Made by a program: the position numbers and the translations under genes. Of a stretch of DNA of 64,000 nucleotides, positions 38,798-48,219 are shown one piece after another. The notes below the pieces were generated by a model that saw nothing but the letters and a program-made list of their open reading frames with translations, ran no database searches and had not been told where the DNA came from. The DNA comes from Bacteroidota bacterium (lineage in GTDB: Bacteria; Bacteroidota; Bacteroidia; Bacteroidales; FEN-979), in NCBI GenBank assembly GCA_026391805.1, contig JAPLDJ010000015.1, forward strand, positions 124,001-188,000. The letters are read 5' to 3'. Each line of letters begins with the position of its first letter. The first letter of the stretch is position 1.

Positions 38798-40324
38798 TTA
38801 AGATATCGGAGCGATCTTTTTTCCCAGGATCTCACTGATCCCGTCAACCGGGATTCGTTCCTGTAACATCGTATCACGGTCGCGGATGGTGACCGTGTTA
38901 TCCTGCAGGGTCTGATGGTCGATGGTGATGCCATACGGCGTACCGAGGGCATCCATGCGGCGGTAACGGCGGCCGATGGTATCCTTTTCCTCGTAAAAAC
39001 AACGGTATCGGTATTTCAGGACATCCATGATTTCCCTTGCTTTTTCCGGCAGCCCGTCTTTCTTTATCAGCGGCAGGATCGCAACTTTTATAGGTGCAAG
39101 GATGGCAGGCAGGCTCAGAACAACGCGTTCAGAACCATCTTCCAGCTTTTCCTCGCGGTAGGCATTGCTGAGCACGGCCAGAAATGTACGGTCGAGGCCG
39201 ATCGATGTTTCCACCACATAAGGAACAAACCCTTCATTCTTTTCCTGGTCGAAATACTGGATCTTCCGGCCCGAGAACTTCTGGTGCGCGCTGAGGTCGA
39301 AATCAGTGCGTGAGTGGATCCCTTCAATTTCCTTGAACCCGATCGGAAATTCAAATTCGATGTCGGTTGCAGCATTGGCATAATGGGCCAGCTTGTCATG
39401 ATCATGGAAACGATATTTTTCCGCAGGGATGCCAAGGGAGAGATGCCACTTCATGCGCTCCTGCTTCCAGTAGCTGAACCATTCGAGCTCCTCACCAGGC
39501 TTTACAAAAAACTGCATCTCCATCTGTTCAAATTCACGCATGCGGAAGAGAAACTGGCGTGCTACGATTTCGTTGCGGAAGGCTTTCCCGATCTGTGCGA
39601 TCCCGAACGGGATCTTCATGCGGGCCGATTTCTGGACATTCAGGAAATTCACAAAGATCCCCTGGGCTGTTTCGGGCCGGAGGAAGATCTCGTTTGCATC
39701 TTCATTCACAGAGCCCATCTGGGTGGAGAACATCAGGTTGAACTGGCGTACATCGGTCCAGTTCTTTGTTCCTGAAACGGGACAAACGATGCCCAGCTCC
39801 TCGATCAGGGCTTTCACATCGGCCAGGTCGTTCTTCTCAAGGGAGGCATAAAACCGTTTCTTTATCGTGTCGATCTTCGCCTGGTTTTCCATCACCCTAG
39901 GGTTGGTGGTTCGGTACATCTGTTCGTCGAACGTTTCGCCGAAACGCTGGCGGGCCTTTTCCACCTCCTTCTGGATCTTGTCTTCGATCTTCTGAACATT
40001 ATCCTCCACCAGCACATCGGCACGGTAACGCTTCTTGGAGTCCTTGTTGTCGATCATCGGGTCGCTGAAGGCATCCACATGCCCGGAGGCTTTCCATACC
40101 GTGGGATGCATGAAGATCGCGGAATCCAGACCCACGATGTTTTCATGATACTGAACCATCGATTTCCACCAGAACTCCTTGATGTTGTTCTTCAGCTCAA
40201 CGCCGAAGGGACCGTAATCATAAACAGCGCTTAATCCGTCGTAAATTTCACTGGAAGGAAAAACATATCCGTATTCTTTGGAATGGGAGATAATCTTTTT
40301 GAAAAGGTCTTCGTTTGTTGCCAT
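38798..40324 (-). CDS. glyS: Glycine--tRNA ligase (single-chain type)
   Basis: DLFKKIISHSKEYGYVFPSSEIYDGLSAVYDYGPFGVELKNNIKEFWW, NLMFSTQMGSV, FLRPETAQGIFVNF, FRNEI, GLDRTFLAVL. Confidence 0.97.
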   Translation of the reverse strand: MATNEDLFKKIISHSKEYGYVFPSSEIYDGLSAVYDYGPFGVELKNNIKEFWWKSMVQYHENIVGLDSAIFMHPTVWKASGHVDAFSDPMIDNKDSKKRYRADVLVEDNVQKIEDKIQKEVEKARQRFGETFDEQMYRTTNPRVMENQAKIDTIKKRFYASLEKNDLADVKALIEELGIVCPVSGTKNWTDVRQFNLMFSTQMGSVNEDANEIFLRPETAQGIFVNFLNVQKSARMKIPFGIAQIGKAFRNEIVARQFLFRMREFEQMEMQFFVKPGEELEWFSYWKQERMKWHLSLGIPAEKYRFHDHDKLAHYANAATDIEFEFPIGFKEIEGIHSRTDFDLSAHQKFSGRKIQYFDQEKNEGFVPYVVETSIGLDRTFLAVLSNAYREEKLEDGSERVVLSLPAILAPIKVAILPLIKKDGLPEKAREIMDVLKYRYRCFYEEKDTIGRRYRRMDALGTPYGITIDHQTLQDNTVTIRDRDTMLQERIPVDGISEILGKKIAPIS

Positions 40325-40435
40325 GCGGCAAAGATAGAAAAATTTGAAGTCTGAAGTCTGAGGTCAGAAGTCGGAAAACAGAAGATGGAGAATGGAAGAT
40401 GGAATCATTTTCTAATATTCTTTGATTAAAGTATT

Positions 40436-40587
40436 AATTACCCCGGACTTCAGTCCGGGAGTAAAGGGACAGAGAAAAACCCGGACTTTAGTCCAAGATT
40501 TAAGTAAACCAATTACGAATGGAACTTTTGGGCTAAAGCCCTTTTTAAGGTGGCGTTTTTACCCCCGCGCTAAAGCGCGTGGTAATT
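40436..40587. repeat. ~150-bp element of four short palindromes bounded by AATTACC/GGTAATT
   Basis: CCCGGACT-TC-AGTCCGGG (40442-40459), GGACT-TT-AGTCC (40483-40494), GGGCT-AA-AGCCC (40530-40541), CGCGCT-AA-AGCGCG (40566-40579). Confidence 0.8.
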
Positions 40588-42264
40588 CATTGAGGTGACC
40601 GGAAGCTGAAGTTCCTTCGTTGTCCGGAAAGAATATTTCCCGGTGCCCATCTTCACATGGATTGTAGTTCCGGATTGTTCAACAGAAACACCGATGTGCC
40701 TGGCTTTCATAACATTTATAAATGTGACGGCTTTCTCAATGCCATCCCCGCATTTGTAATTCACCACCTCATCGGGAAGTGCAACACGGTTCCCCTCATA
40801 TATGGATTCTTCAGGCCAGTTTTCGAGCGTCCTGTAAGTTTCTTCCGGATCCATTTCCATGAAAAAATCCACAGAAACGGGATTACGCTCAAATGCAGCT
40901 TTCAGATATGGCTTCCAGTCGCACGAATCCATGTGCCTTCCCGCGTAAAAGGCAAGATCGGCGGTGACAGATTCTTTGCGGAGGGACATCAGATGGTCAA
41001 TGATCTCTTCCCGGGAATCAGATGGTAAAATGGTAATAGGGTGAGATGGTGAAAACGTCTTGTTGGAAGATGGGAGTTTAGGGTTTGTGTGGATGAATTT
41101 CTTCATGTCATCCATGAATTCTTTATTGGCGGCAAGGGCGGGAAATTCCTGGTGGAACAGGTTGTAGAATTCTGTATTTGTCTTTTGGTCGAAAATGAAA
41201 TTATCGGATGCAATGACAGCCCTGTCCTGTTCAACCGTGAAAGACAGGTCCTCCTCATCGATCTCGCAATAAAGGTTCCGGGCCGATTTATCTCCGATCC
41301 TGTTCTTGCTGCCGTGTTCGTAAGCGTAAGCCTTTTCAAGGCGGATGTAGCGTGTCTGGTCCTGGCAGGTAAAAGCAAGCTGGAAAAATTTCTGGTATTT
41401 TGATGCCGACCGCAGGAAATTGGTGAAGATCTCAAAATTCACTGTGGTTTCGAGGTAAGCACTTAGTTTTTGGCGGAAGGAATGATATTCTTTCTCACCG
41501 ATGGTGGCCTCAGGGTAAATCGTGTGGATGTAACCTGTAGAATGTGCAACGATCGTGATCTGTTCATGTTCCAGTGCGCGCCGTGCAAGTACCGAAAGTT
41601 CAGTTCCGTTATACCACATCGGCTTTGTAACAATACGGCGGTTGTTGGTGAGGACTCCGTCATCCACTAGAATAAAATTCTGTGAGTGAAGCGGGGTTCC
41701 GAGCAGGTAAATTTTTTCAAGGGGAACTTTTGCAACGACGAATAGGGCGGCGGCATAAAGAGTGGCCAGCGACACGCATTCACCCGCCCCGGTAGTATAT
41801 CCGGGTTTGAAACGGAACGCATTCATGGCTTCAATTGTTTCCGTTTTCCAGTAGGGAATGATATCCGAATCATACTTGTCGAGCCCGAAATGTTTCCGGA
41901 TGTCGATGTCGAAATAGTATTTATCACCTTCATAACCGAACAGGGCATTCGAACGCTGAAGGGTTTCCGTGTCAAGGAAATCCTCAAACCGGCTGATCTC
42001 GGTCTGCTTGTCGGTGAGGCCCCAGGTATCGAGGTCAAGGTTGAAACTGTAATGATCCATGATGTATTGCTTCAGCCGGTGGATCTTTTTCAGCGGGCCC
42101 ATCCTGTCGATGCCTGCAAACCATTTGTCGTCGCGCCATTTCCAGATCTCCGGCGACATGATGTTGGCCAGCACCAGTGCGTACAGCAATTCAGGAAAAA
42201 TGAAGATCTCCATGTCGGAGAGCGTGAAGGCGGAGGAGTATTTCTCGAGTTGTTTCTTATCCAT
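40570..42264 (-). CDS. Transglutaminase-like domain hypothetical protein
   Basis: 564 aa; GAGECVSLATLYAAALFVVAKVPLEKIYLLGTPLHSQNFILVDDGVLTNNRRI resembles a Cys-His-Asp transglutaminase/cysteine-protease core; no confident family. Confidence 0.6.
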   Translation of the reverse strand: MDKKQLEKYSSAFTLSDMEIFIFPELLYALVLANIMSPEIWKWRDDKWFAGIDRMGPLKKIHRLKQYIMDHYSFNLDLDTWGLTDKQTEISRFEDFLDTETLQRSNALFGYEGDKYYFDIDIRKHFGLDKYDSDIIPYWKTETIEAMNAFRFKPGYTTGAGECVSLATLYAAALFVVAKVPLEKIYLLGTPLHSQNFILVDDGVLTNNRRIVTKPMWYNGTELSVLARRALEHEQITIVAHSTGYIHTIYPEATIGEKEYHSFRQKLSAYLETTVNFEIFTNFLRSASKYQKFFQLAFTCQDQTRYIRLEKAYAYEHGSKNRIGDKSARNLYCEIDEEDLSFTVEQDRAVIASDNFIFDQKTNTEFYNLFHQEFPALAANKEFMDDMKKFIHTNPKLPSSNKTFSPSHPITILPSDSREEIIDHLMSLRKESVTADLAFYAGRHMDSCDWKPYLKAAFERNPVSVDFFMEMDPEETYRTLENWPEESIYEGNRVALPDEVVNYKCGDGIEKAVTFINVMKARHIGVSVEQSGTTIHVKMGTGKYSFRTTKELQLPVTSMNYHAL

Positions 42265-42304
42265 TTTGGTCAGAAGGGACTTTTCTTAGGGGGCGCAAAG
42301 GTAA

Positions 42305-42338
42305 CAAAAAAAGCCCGGTGTCTCTCCGGGCTTTTTTT
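42305..42338 (-). terminator. Rho-independent terminator
   Basis: AAAAAAAGCCCGG tgtctct CCGGGCTTTTTTT. Confidence 0.9.
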
Positions 42339-42360
42339 CGTCAGGTAAAGTGAAATTTTG

Positions 42361-44697
42361 CTATTCAACGATCACTTTCAGTACCAGTTGTTTTTCGCTG
42401 CTGGTGAAATTAAAGAAGTAAACTCCCCGTGTAAGGCTCGTAATATCCAGCGGGTAAGTTCCGTTCAGTTCGAGTCCGGTTTTTTCAATGACAACGGAAC
42501 CGAGTGCATTCATTACCCTCAGGTCGGCTTTCATTTTATACTGGGGAATGATGTTCACCGTTCCGCTGGCAGGATTCGGATATACGGAGATGAATTTTTG
42601 TGACTGATGCTCTGTGATCCCGGTAACGACATTTACAGGGAACTCCTGCGAGAAGGCGCCTGCGCCACAGGAGTTGACGCCCTGGACCTTGATGCTGGCG
42701 CTTCCGGCGTAGCTTAAACTCCATGTGATCGAAACCGTTGTTCCTGTTCCGCTGAAGGTTCCTGCACTCGCAGGTGTAACAACCCAGTTGTAGGTGGTTG
42801 CATACGTTCCGCCGGCAGTGGTATAATCAGTGGTGGTTCCTGCTGCAGGGTTACTGTTGCCGGCAGGCTGGGCCGGTGCATCCGGGACCTGCGGATCGAT
42901 CGATACAGCAGATACCCCGTTCATCACGCCGGAACAGGTGGTGGCAATGTTGGTTCCCCATGAGGAATAATTTCCTGCAACCGTCTGGTTACCGAATGTT
43001 ATTGCTCCGCCCGTACCGGCAACGATGTTCGATGTGGGGCTGGCATTCAGATAGAGCGTATAGTTGATGCCTGTTTGTGAACCATCCAGTCCGACGGCAA
43101 TGCCGCTTCCTGTGGCACAGGTAGTGCCGCCACCGGTCATGGTATAGGAAGCAGGTCCGGAATTTACATTTACGAGCATATCGGGAGACCATGGGCCTTC
43201 GCAGCCAAGGTTGGATGCTTTGACATGGATCGTGGCAGCTCCGACAAAAGATGCCGACCAGTCAACGGTTCCTATCAGCGAACTGCCCGAGATTGTACCA
43301 GCCGAAGATGGCACGATCTCCCAGATATAGGATGTGGCCGGCGTGGTTCCGGAGGTTGTATAATCCGTGTTGGCAGGGTTCAGGCAAAGCATGGCAGAAC
43401 CTGTTGGGGCTCCGGGTGTTCCGGGCTGCTGGTTCAATGTTATCGAGAGGGTCGGCGACCATGGGCCGTCTCCGCAGGAGTTTGTCCCTTTTACCTTCAG
43501 GTTGCATGATCCGACATAAACATTATCGAAGTCGATGGTGCAGCTTGTGCCGTTGTTCGTGATGACGCCAGCGGAGGCCGGTGACAAATCCCATACATAG
43601 GAAGTGGCGTTGTTGGCAGGCGCACAGTTATAGGTCTGGTTGGCCGGATTGGAGCACAAATTATTGGAACCAGAAGGTGTTCCGGCTATATCGGGAAAAG
43701 CCAACGCAGTGATATAGTTTGTTTTCACCACTTTGTTTCCGCGAAAAGTCGTCGAACTCCATGCGGTCAGGGTTGCATTGTAAGTGCCTGTTGCGGTATA
43801 GGAAACGCTCGGGTTCTGTGAGGTGGATGTGGGCGGAGTTGCGCCGGGCAGATCCCACTGGTAAGTGTTAACACCAGCTGACTGATCGGTGTAATTCACC
43901 GTAAACGGAGCACATCCGCTGGTCACATTGGAAGCGAAGTTAACCGTAACAGGGGCAGGTAGTGAATTCAGGGCTACCGTAGCACCATTGTAAATCGTTT
44001 TGGTTGAATAATCCTGCACAAAGGCTACCAGCGCACAATTTGCCAGGACCCAGGCCGGATCTTTGGTGAACGTAAGAACGATGATCTGCATGTCGCCGGA
44101 TGAGAAATTGATCGCAGTCCCGTTATAATCGGGCACCATCAACCGCTCGACATGATGGACGGTCGTCATGCAGCCATAACCCGGGGGCCAGGCTGCAGCT
44201 GAAATATCGGTCTCGGTAAGGACCAGGTGGGCCCTCACATCGCTGCCTGAAACCGTGGCTCCTTTGTGGATCGAAAGTACGACCGTATAATCATTTCCTG
44301 AATTAGTCCCCGCAATATCAAGGACGACGGGTGACTGCACAGCATAGCAATTGTTGTAGTTATTCGTGTAGCTGACACCGTTCCCCGGGCAGGCGGATCC
44401 CCCCACCTGGGCAGTGGGTCCGTCAAAATGAGCGGTAGGATAGCCGGTAATGGCATAATAGCTGTTCCTGGCATTGGATGCTGCGTTCGCAAATACATCG
44501 CCGTTGTGATACTCGATCACGGCCACATTCGCACCGCTGGCAATCAGGTTCGTTGCTGCATTTGCAGCGCCCGGACAGTAGGTGCACCATGTTCCCGTGG
44601 AAATTTCACAAACGACTTTGTTCCGCTGAACTGTTTGCGAATTAACAGTGGCTGCCACCATTAATAAGGCAACCGCGATAAGTAAAATTTTTTTCAT
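42361..44697 (-). CDS. T9SS cargo protein with Omp28/thioredoxin-like N-terminus and PKD-like repeats
   Basis: VVCEISTGTWCTYCPGAANAATNLIASGANVAVIEYHNGDVF (CxxC), PKD SAGVNTYQWDLPGATPPTSTSQNPSVSYTATGTYNATLTA; C-term SVYPNPASGTVNIIPQ...LKVIVE. Confidence 0.85.
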   Translation of the reverse strand: MKKILLIAVALLMVAATVNSQTVQRNKVVCEISTGTWCTYCPGAANAATNLIASGANVAVIEYHNGDVFANAASNARNSYYAITGYPTAHFDGPTAQVGGSACPGNGVSYTNNYNNCYAVQSPVVLDIAGTNSGNDYTVVLSIHKGATVSGSDVRAHLVLTETDISAAAWPPGYGCMTTVHHVERLMVPDYNGTAINFSSGDMQIIVLTFTKDPAWVLANCALVAFVQDYSTKTIYNGATVALNSLPAPVTVNFASNVTSGCAPFTVNYTDQSAGVNTYQWDLPGATPPTSTSQNPSVSYTATGTYNATLTAWSSTTFRGNKVVKTNYITALAFPDIAGTPSGSNNLCSNPANQTYNCAPANNATSYVWDLSPASAGVITNNGTSCTIDFDNVYVGSCNLKVKGTNSCGDGPWSPTLSITLNQQPGTPGAPTGSAMLCLNPANTDYTTSGTTPATSYIWEIVPSSAGTISGSSLIGTVDWSASFVGAATIHVKASNLGCEGPWSPDMLVNVNSGPASYTMTGGGTTCATGSGIAVGLDGSQTGINYTLYLNASPTSNIVAGTGGAITFGNQTVAGNYSSWGTNIATTCSGVMNGVSAVSIDPQVPDAPAQPAGNSNPAAGTTTDYTTAGGTYATTYNWVVTPASAGTFSGTGTTVSITWSLSYAGSASIKVQGVNSCGAGAFSQEFPVNVVTGITEHQSQKFISVYPNPASGTVNIIPQYKMKADLRVMNALGSVVIEKTGLELNGTYPLDITSLTRGVYFFNFTSSEKQLVLKVIVE

Positions 44698-44849
44698 GGG
44701 TTTTGTTTTTTGGATGATGGGTTTGTCTCGGATACAAAATTATAACATTTTCAATTCGTGTTACATATGTTTTATGCATATCAGCAAAAAAAATTCTTGA
44801 AGGAAATCTTCTTACAATGACCCGGCATTTCTAATCCCTTATTTTTTCT

Positions 44850-44857
44850 TACATTTG
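44850..44857 (+). promoter_or_regulatory. Candidate -7 element TACATTTG
   Basis: TAnnTTTG match upstream of ferritin-like gene. Confidence 0.4.
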
Positions 44858-44880
44858 CTCAACAAAAAAAACTGATTGAC

Positions 44881-45342
44881 ATGTATTACTCCGGATTAGA
44901 AATCATAGAGATTGCCGTCCGTATTGAAGAGAACGGCCAGGAATTTTATACTGCAGCAGCAGAAATGATTGAAGAAAGCAGCGACGTGAAGGGTTTGTTT
45001 TATGATCTTGCGGAGAAAGAACTCACGCACATTGCCATCTTCCAGAAGCTGGCCGATAAATTTGAAGCCGAGACGTTTGAATTCAATAAGGATGAGGCTT
45101 CGGATTATATCGGACATCTTGCCGACACCCATATCTTCGGAAAGAAAGACGCCGGTGCAGCGCTTGCAAAAACGGTTTCAACACCTCAGCAGGCACTCGA
45201 AATTGCCTATAAATTCGAGAACGACAGTGTTCATTTCTATGAGGAGCTGCTGAAGCGCACCGAAACCGATTCCAAAAAGGTGATCCTTCAGATCATCGAA
45301 GAAGAGAAAGAACATGCTGCTGAAATAAAGCAGTTCATGTGA
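44881..45342 (+). CDS. Ferritin-like/rubrerythrin-type diiron protein
   Basis: AVRIEENGQEFYTAAAEM, LAEKELTHIAIFQKLAD, AYKFENDSVHFYEELL, EEEKEHAAEIKQF. Confidence 0.88.
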   Translation: MYYSGLEIIEIAVRIEENGQEFYTAAAEMIEESSDVKGLFYDLAEKELTHIAIFQKLADKFEAETFEFNKDEASDYIGHLADTHIFGKKDAGAALAKTVSTPQQALEIAYKFENDSVHFYEELLKRTETDSKKVILQIIEEEKEHAAEIKQFM

Positions 45343-46719
45343 TCACAGAAGATTGATCAGGAAGGCTGGCAGAAGTCCGAGTAATATCGTCAGGACTGTT
45401 AAAAAAACAATGTGGGTTTTGTAAGCAAAACCTGCCTCCAGTTTTATTCCTTCACCTTCCTTCAGGTACATCGAGATGATGGGTTTGAAATAATAGCCCA
45501 CGCTGATGGCTGAACCCAGCACGGCCAGGATGACCAGCCATAAATAACCCTTCTCAAGTGCTGTTGCAAACAGGTAATATTTTGCCATGAACCCGGCCAG
45601 GGGCGGAATTCCTGTCAGCGACAAAAGTGCAATGGTGAGGCAGACGGCCTCCACCGGATTCTTTCTCCCCAATCCCTCAAAGGATGTAAAGAGGTCATTC
45701 CCTTTTGCCCCTCTTACCAGGATCAGGATGCCGAAAGCAGTGACGGTAGCAACCGAATAGGCTGCGGCGTAAAGCAGCAGTGCGTCAGCGCTGCGTGCGC
45801 TGAACGCAAGCACCGCCAGCATCATGTATCCGGAATGGCTGATGCTGGAATAGGCCAGCATGCGTTTCAGGTTTGGCTGGTAAAGACCGGTGAGATTTCC
45901 CACCAGGATCGTTAACACTGCCAGGATCCAGAGCGTTGTCTCCCAGGTTTCCCTGATGGCTGGAAAACAGTGACTGAACAACCGGAACAGGGCAACGATG
46001 CTGGCAACTTTGACTACGGTCGCCATGAATGCGGTCAGGAGTGTGGGTGTTCCCTCGTACACATCCGGTGCCCAGAAATGAAAGGGAACAATGGCAATCT
46101 TGAACGCCAGTCCGATGATCAGCAGGAACAATCCTGCCTTGAACATCGGGGAAAGATGGGCCGCCTCCCGGACTGTATAGGCAGAAATCTCATCCATGTT
46201 AAGGGATCCTGATGCGCCATAGAGCAGGGCGATGCCAAAAAGCAGAAATCCCGACAGGAAAGATCCCATCAAAAAATATTTCAGGGTTGCCTCATTGGAA
46301 GTGATGGCTTCCTTGTGACTTCCTGCAAGCACGTACAGGGCGATCGAGAGGGTCTCAATTCCAAGAAAAAGCATGATCAGGTTCCCGAAACTGGTCATCA
46401 TCACGCTGCCGACCAGGGCAAAAATGAGGATGGCATAAATGTCGTCGAGCGGGCGCTGGACGCCCCTGTAATAATGTCCCGCAAACATGAAGATCAGGAA
46501 GGTCGTAAAGATCAGGATGGAGCTGAATGCTACCGAAGAATTATCCACGATCATCATTTCGTTGTAATAATGCAGATTCAGATTCCATCCCGAAAGCGTC
46601 AGCGCAAGCGACACCAGCAACCCGATCAGGATTGTAGGCAGGTGCCATGCTTTTTTTCCGAGCAATCCTTCAGCAAGGATCAGAACACCAAGTACCGATA
46701 GAGAAATGATCGTCGACAT
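45343..46719 (-). CDS. nuoN: NADH-quinone oxidoreductase subunit N
   Basis: Proton-pumping subunit motifs; last gene of the nuo operon. Confidence 0.95.
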   Translation of the reverse strand: MSTIISLSVLGVLILAEGLLGKKAWHLPTILIGLLVSLALTLSGWNLNLHYYNEMMIVDNSSVAFSSILIFTTFLIFMFAGHYYRGVQRPLDDIYAILIFALVGSVMMTSFGNLIMLFLGIETLSIALYVLAGSHKEAITSNEATLKYFLMGSFLSGFLLFGIALLYGASGSLNMDEISAYTVREAAHLSPMFKAGLFLLIIGLAFKIAIVPFHFWAPDVYEGTPTLLTAFMATVVKVASIVALFRLFSHCFPAIRETWETTLWILAVLTILVGNLTGLYQPNLKRMLAYSSISHSGYMMLAVLAFSARSADALLLYAAAYSVATVTAFGILILVRGAKGNDLFTSFEGLGRKNPVEAVCLTIALLSLTGIPPLAGFMAKYYLFATALEKGYLWLVILAVLGSAISVGYYFKPIISMYLKEGEGIKLEAGFAYKTHIVFLTVLTILLGLLPAFLINLL

Positions 46720-46767
46720 TCAATGATTTTCGTTCTTCATTTAATTATTGCATGCGTCTTTTTATGG

Positions 46768-48216
46768 TCAATGCATCAGGTTTAAAATGGTCCGGACGGC
46801 CGGTTCCGCCAGGTTCAGGAAAAAGCCCGGGAAGATCCCGATCCAGAAGATCATAACCACCAGCGGGATCAGGGGAATGGCCTCTTTCATGCTGATATCC
46901 CCGGAAATCTCCAGGTCTTCCATCGGATTCCCCAGCATGGTCCTCTGGTACATCCAGAGCATGTATACGGCGCTGAAGATGATCGTCAGTCCGGCGACGG
47001 CCGCAATCCAATAATTGTATTCAAAAATGCCAAGCAGTAGCAGGAATTCACCGACAAAGCCGTTGGTCAGTGGCAAGCCTATGCTGCCCAGCAAAACGAT
47101 CATAAAGAGAACCGCCAGCCATGGCGCTTTTGCCGCCAATCCGCTGATTCTGGAAATCTCTCTTGTTCCTGTTCTTTTTTCAATAATACTGATGATGATG
47201 AACAATCCGGTAATGTTGATGCCGTGGGAAACCATTTGTATAACGGCACCTTCAAGCGCTTTTGGTGTCAGGGCAAAGATCCCGGCAGCGATCAGCCCTA
47301 CGTGTGCGATCGAAGACCAGGCCACAAGCCTTTTCATGTCGGATTGCCGGATCGCAATGACCGATGCATAGATGATCCCGGTCACGGCAAGGATCATGGC
47401 GAGCCAACCCCATTCTTTCAAAGCTACCGGGCAGATGGGCAGCAGAAAACGGATCAGTCCGTACGTTCCCATCTTCAGCATGATGCCTGCCAGCAGCATG
47501 GTGCCGCCGGCCGGGGATTCGGTATAGGTATCGGGCTGCCAGGTATGGAAAGGGAAAATGGGGATCTTGATGGCGAATGCCAGGAAAAATGCAAGGAAGA
47601 TCCAGGTCTGTTCCGCCGGCGTCAGATGGGCGGCATAAAGATAAATAATCTCGAAGGTATGCGGTTGCGGCGTGCGGAAATAGAGCCAGATCAGGGCTAC
47701 CAGCATGAAGAGGCTGCCGGTGAAGGTATAGATGAAGAACTTGAATGTGATGCGGATCCGGTCATTACCGCCCCAGACGGCACAGATAAAATAAGCAGGG
47801 ATCAGTGCAAGTTCCCAGAAAATGTAGAAAACAAGACCGTCGGAGGCGGTGAACACCCCGATGAAAGCCATCTCCATCAGCATGATCAAACCATAGAAAG
47901 CAGAAGGTTTCCGGTAGGAATGTTCAAGTGATGATAGAATAATCAGCGGCGTCAGGAATGTAGTAAGAAGAACCATCAACAGGCTGATCCCGTCAATACC
48001 GAAACTGAGGTTGATGTGAAGGCTCGGGATCCACCCGATGTCCAGCAGCCAGTTGCAATGGCATTGGGTTGAATAGAGAAACAAACCGTAAGCCGATACA
48101 AGGAATTCCGCCACGGAACCTGTCAGAGCCGCCATCCTGATCTGCCGTTCATCGCGCAGGCTGAAGATCAGCAGCGAGAACGCCAGCGGGAGCAATATGA
48201 GGATTCCTGTGATCAT
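46768..48216 (-). CDS. nuoM: NADH-quinone oxidoreductase subunit M
   Basis: FEWELALIPAYF-type motif (FYIFWELALIPAYFICAVWGG), KIPIFPFHTWQPDTYTESP, RLVAWSSIAHVG. Confidence 0.96.
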   Translation of the reverse strand: MITGILILLPLAFSLLIFSLRDERQIRMAALTGSVAEFLVSAYGLFLYSTQCHCNWLLDIGWIPSLHINLSFGIDGISLLMVLLTTFLTPLIILSSLEHSYRKPSAFYGLIMLMEMAFIGVFTASDGLVFYIFWELALIPAYFICAVWGGNDRIRITFKFFIYTFTGSLFMLVALIWLYFRTPQPHTFEIIYLYAAHLTPAEQTWIFLAFFLAFAIKIPIFPFHTWQPDTYTESPAGGTMLLAGIMLKMGTYGLIRFLLPICPVALKEWGWLAMILAVTGIIYASVIAIRQSDMKRLVAWSSIAHVGLIAAGIFALTPKALEGAVIQMVSHGINITGLFIIISIIEKRTGTREISRISGLAAKAPWLAVLFMIVLLGSIGLPLTNGFVGEFLLLLGIFEYNYWIAAVAGLTIIFSAVYMLWMYQRTMLGNPMEDLEISGDISMKEAIPLIPLVVMIFWIGIFPGFFLNLAEPAVRTILNLMH

Positions 48217-48219
48217 GGT

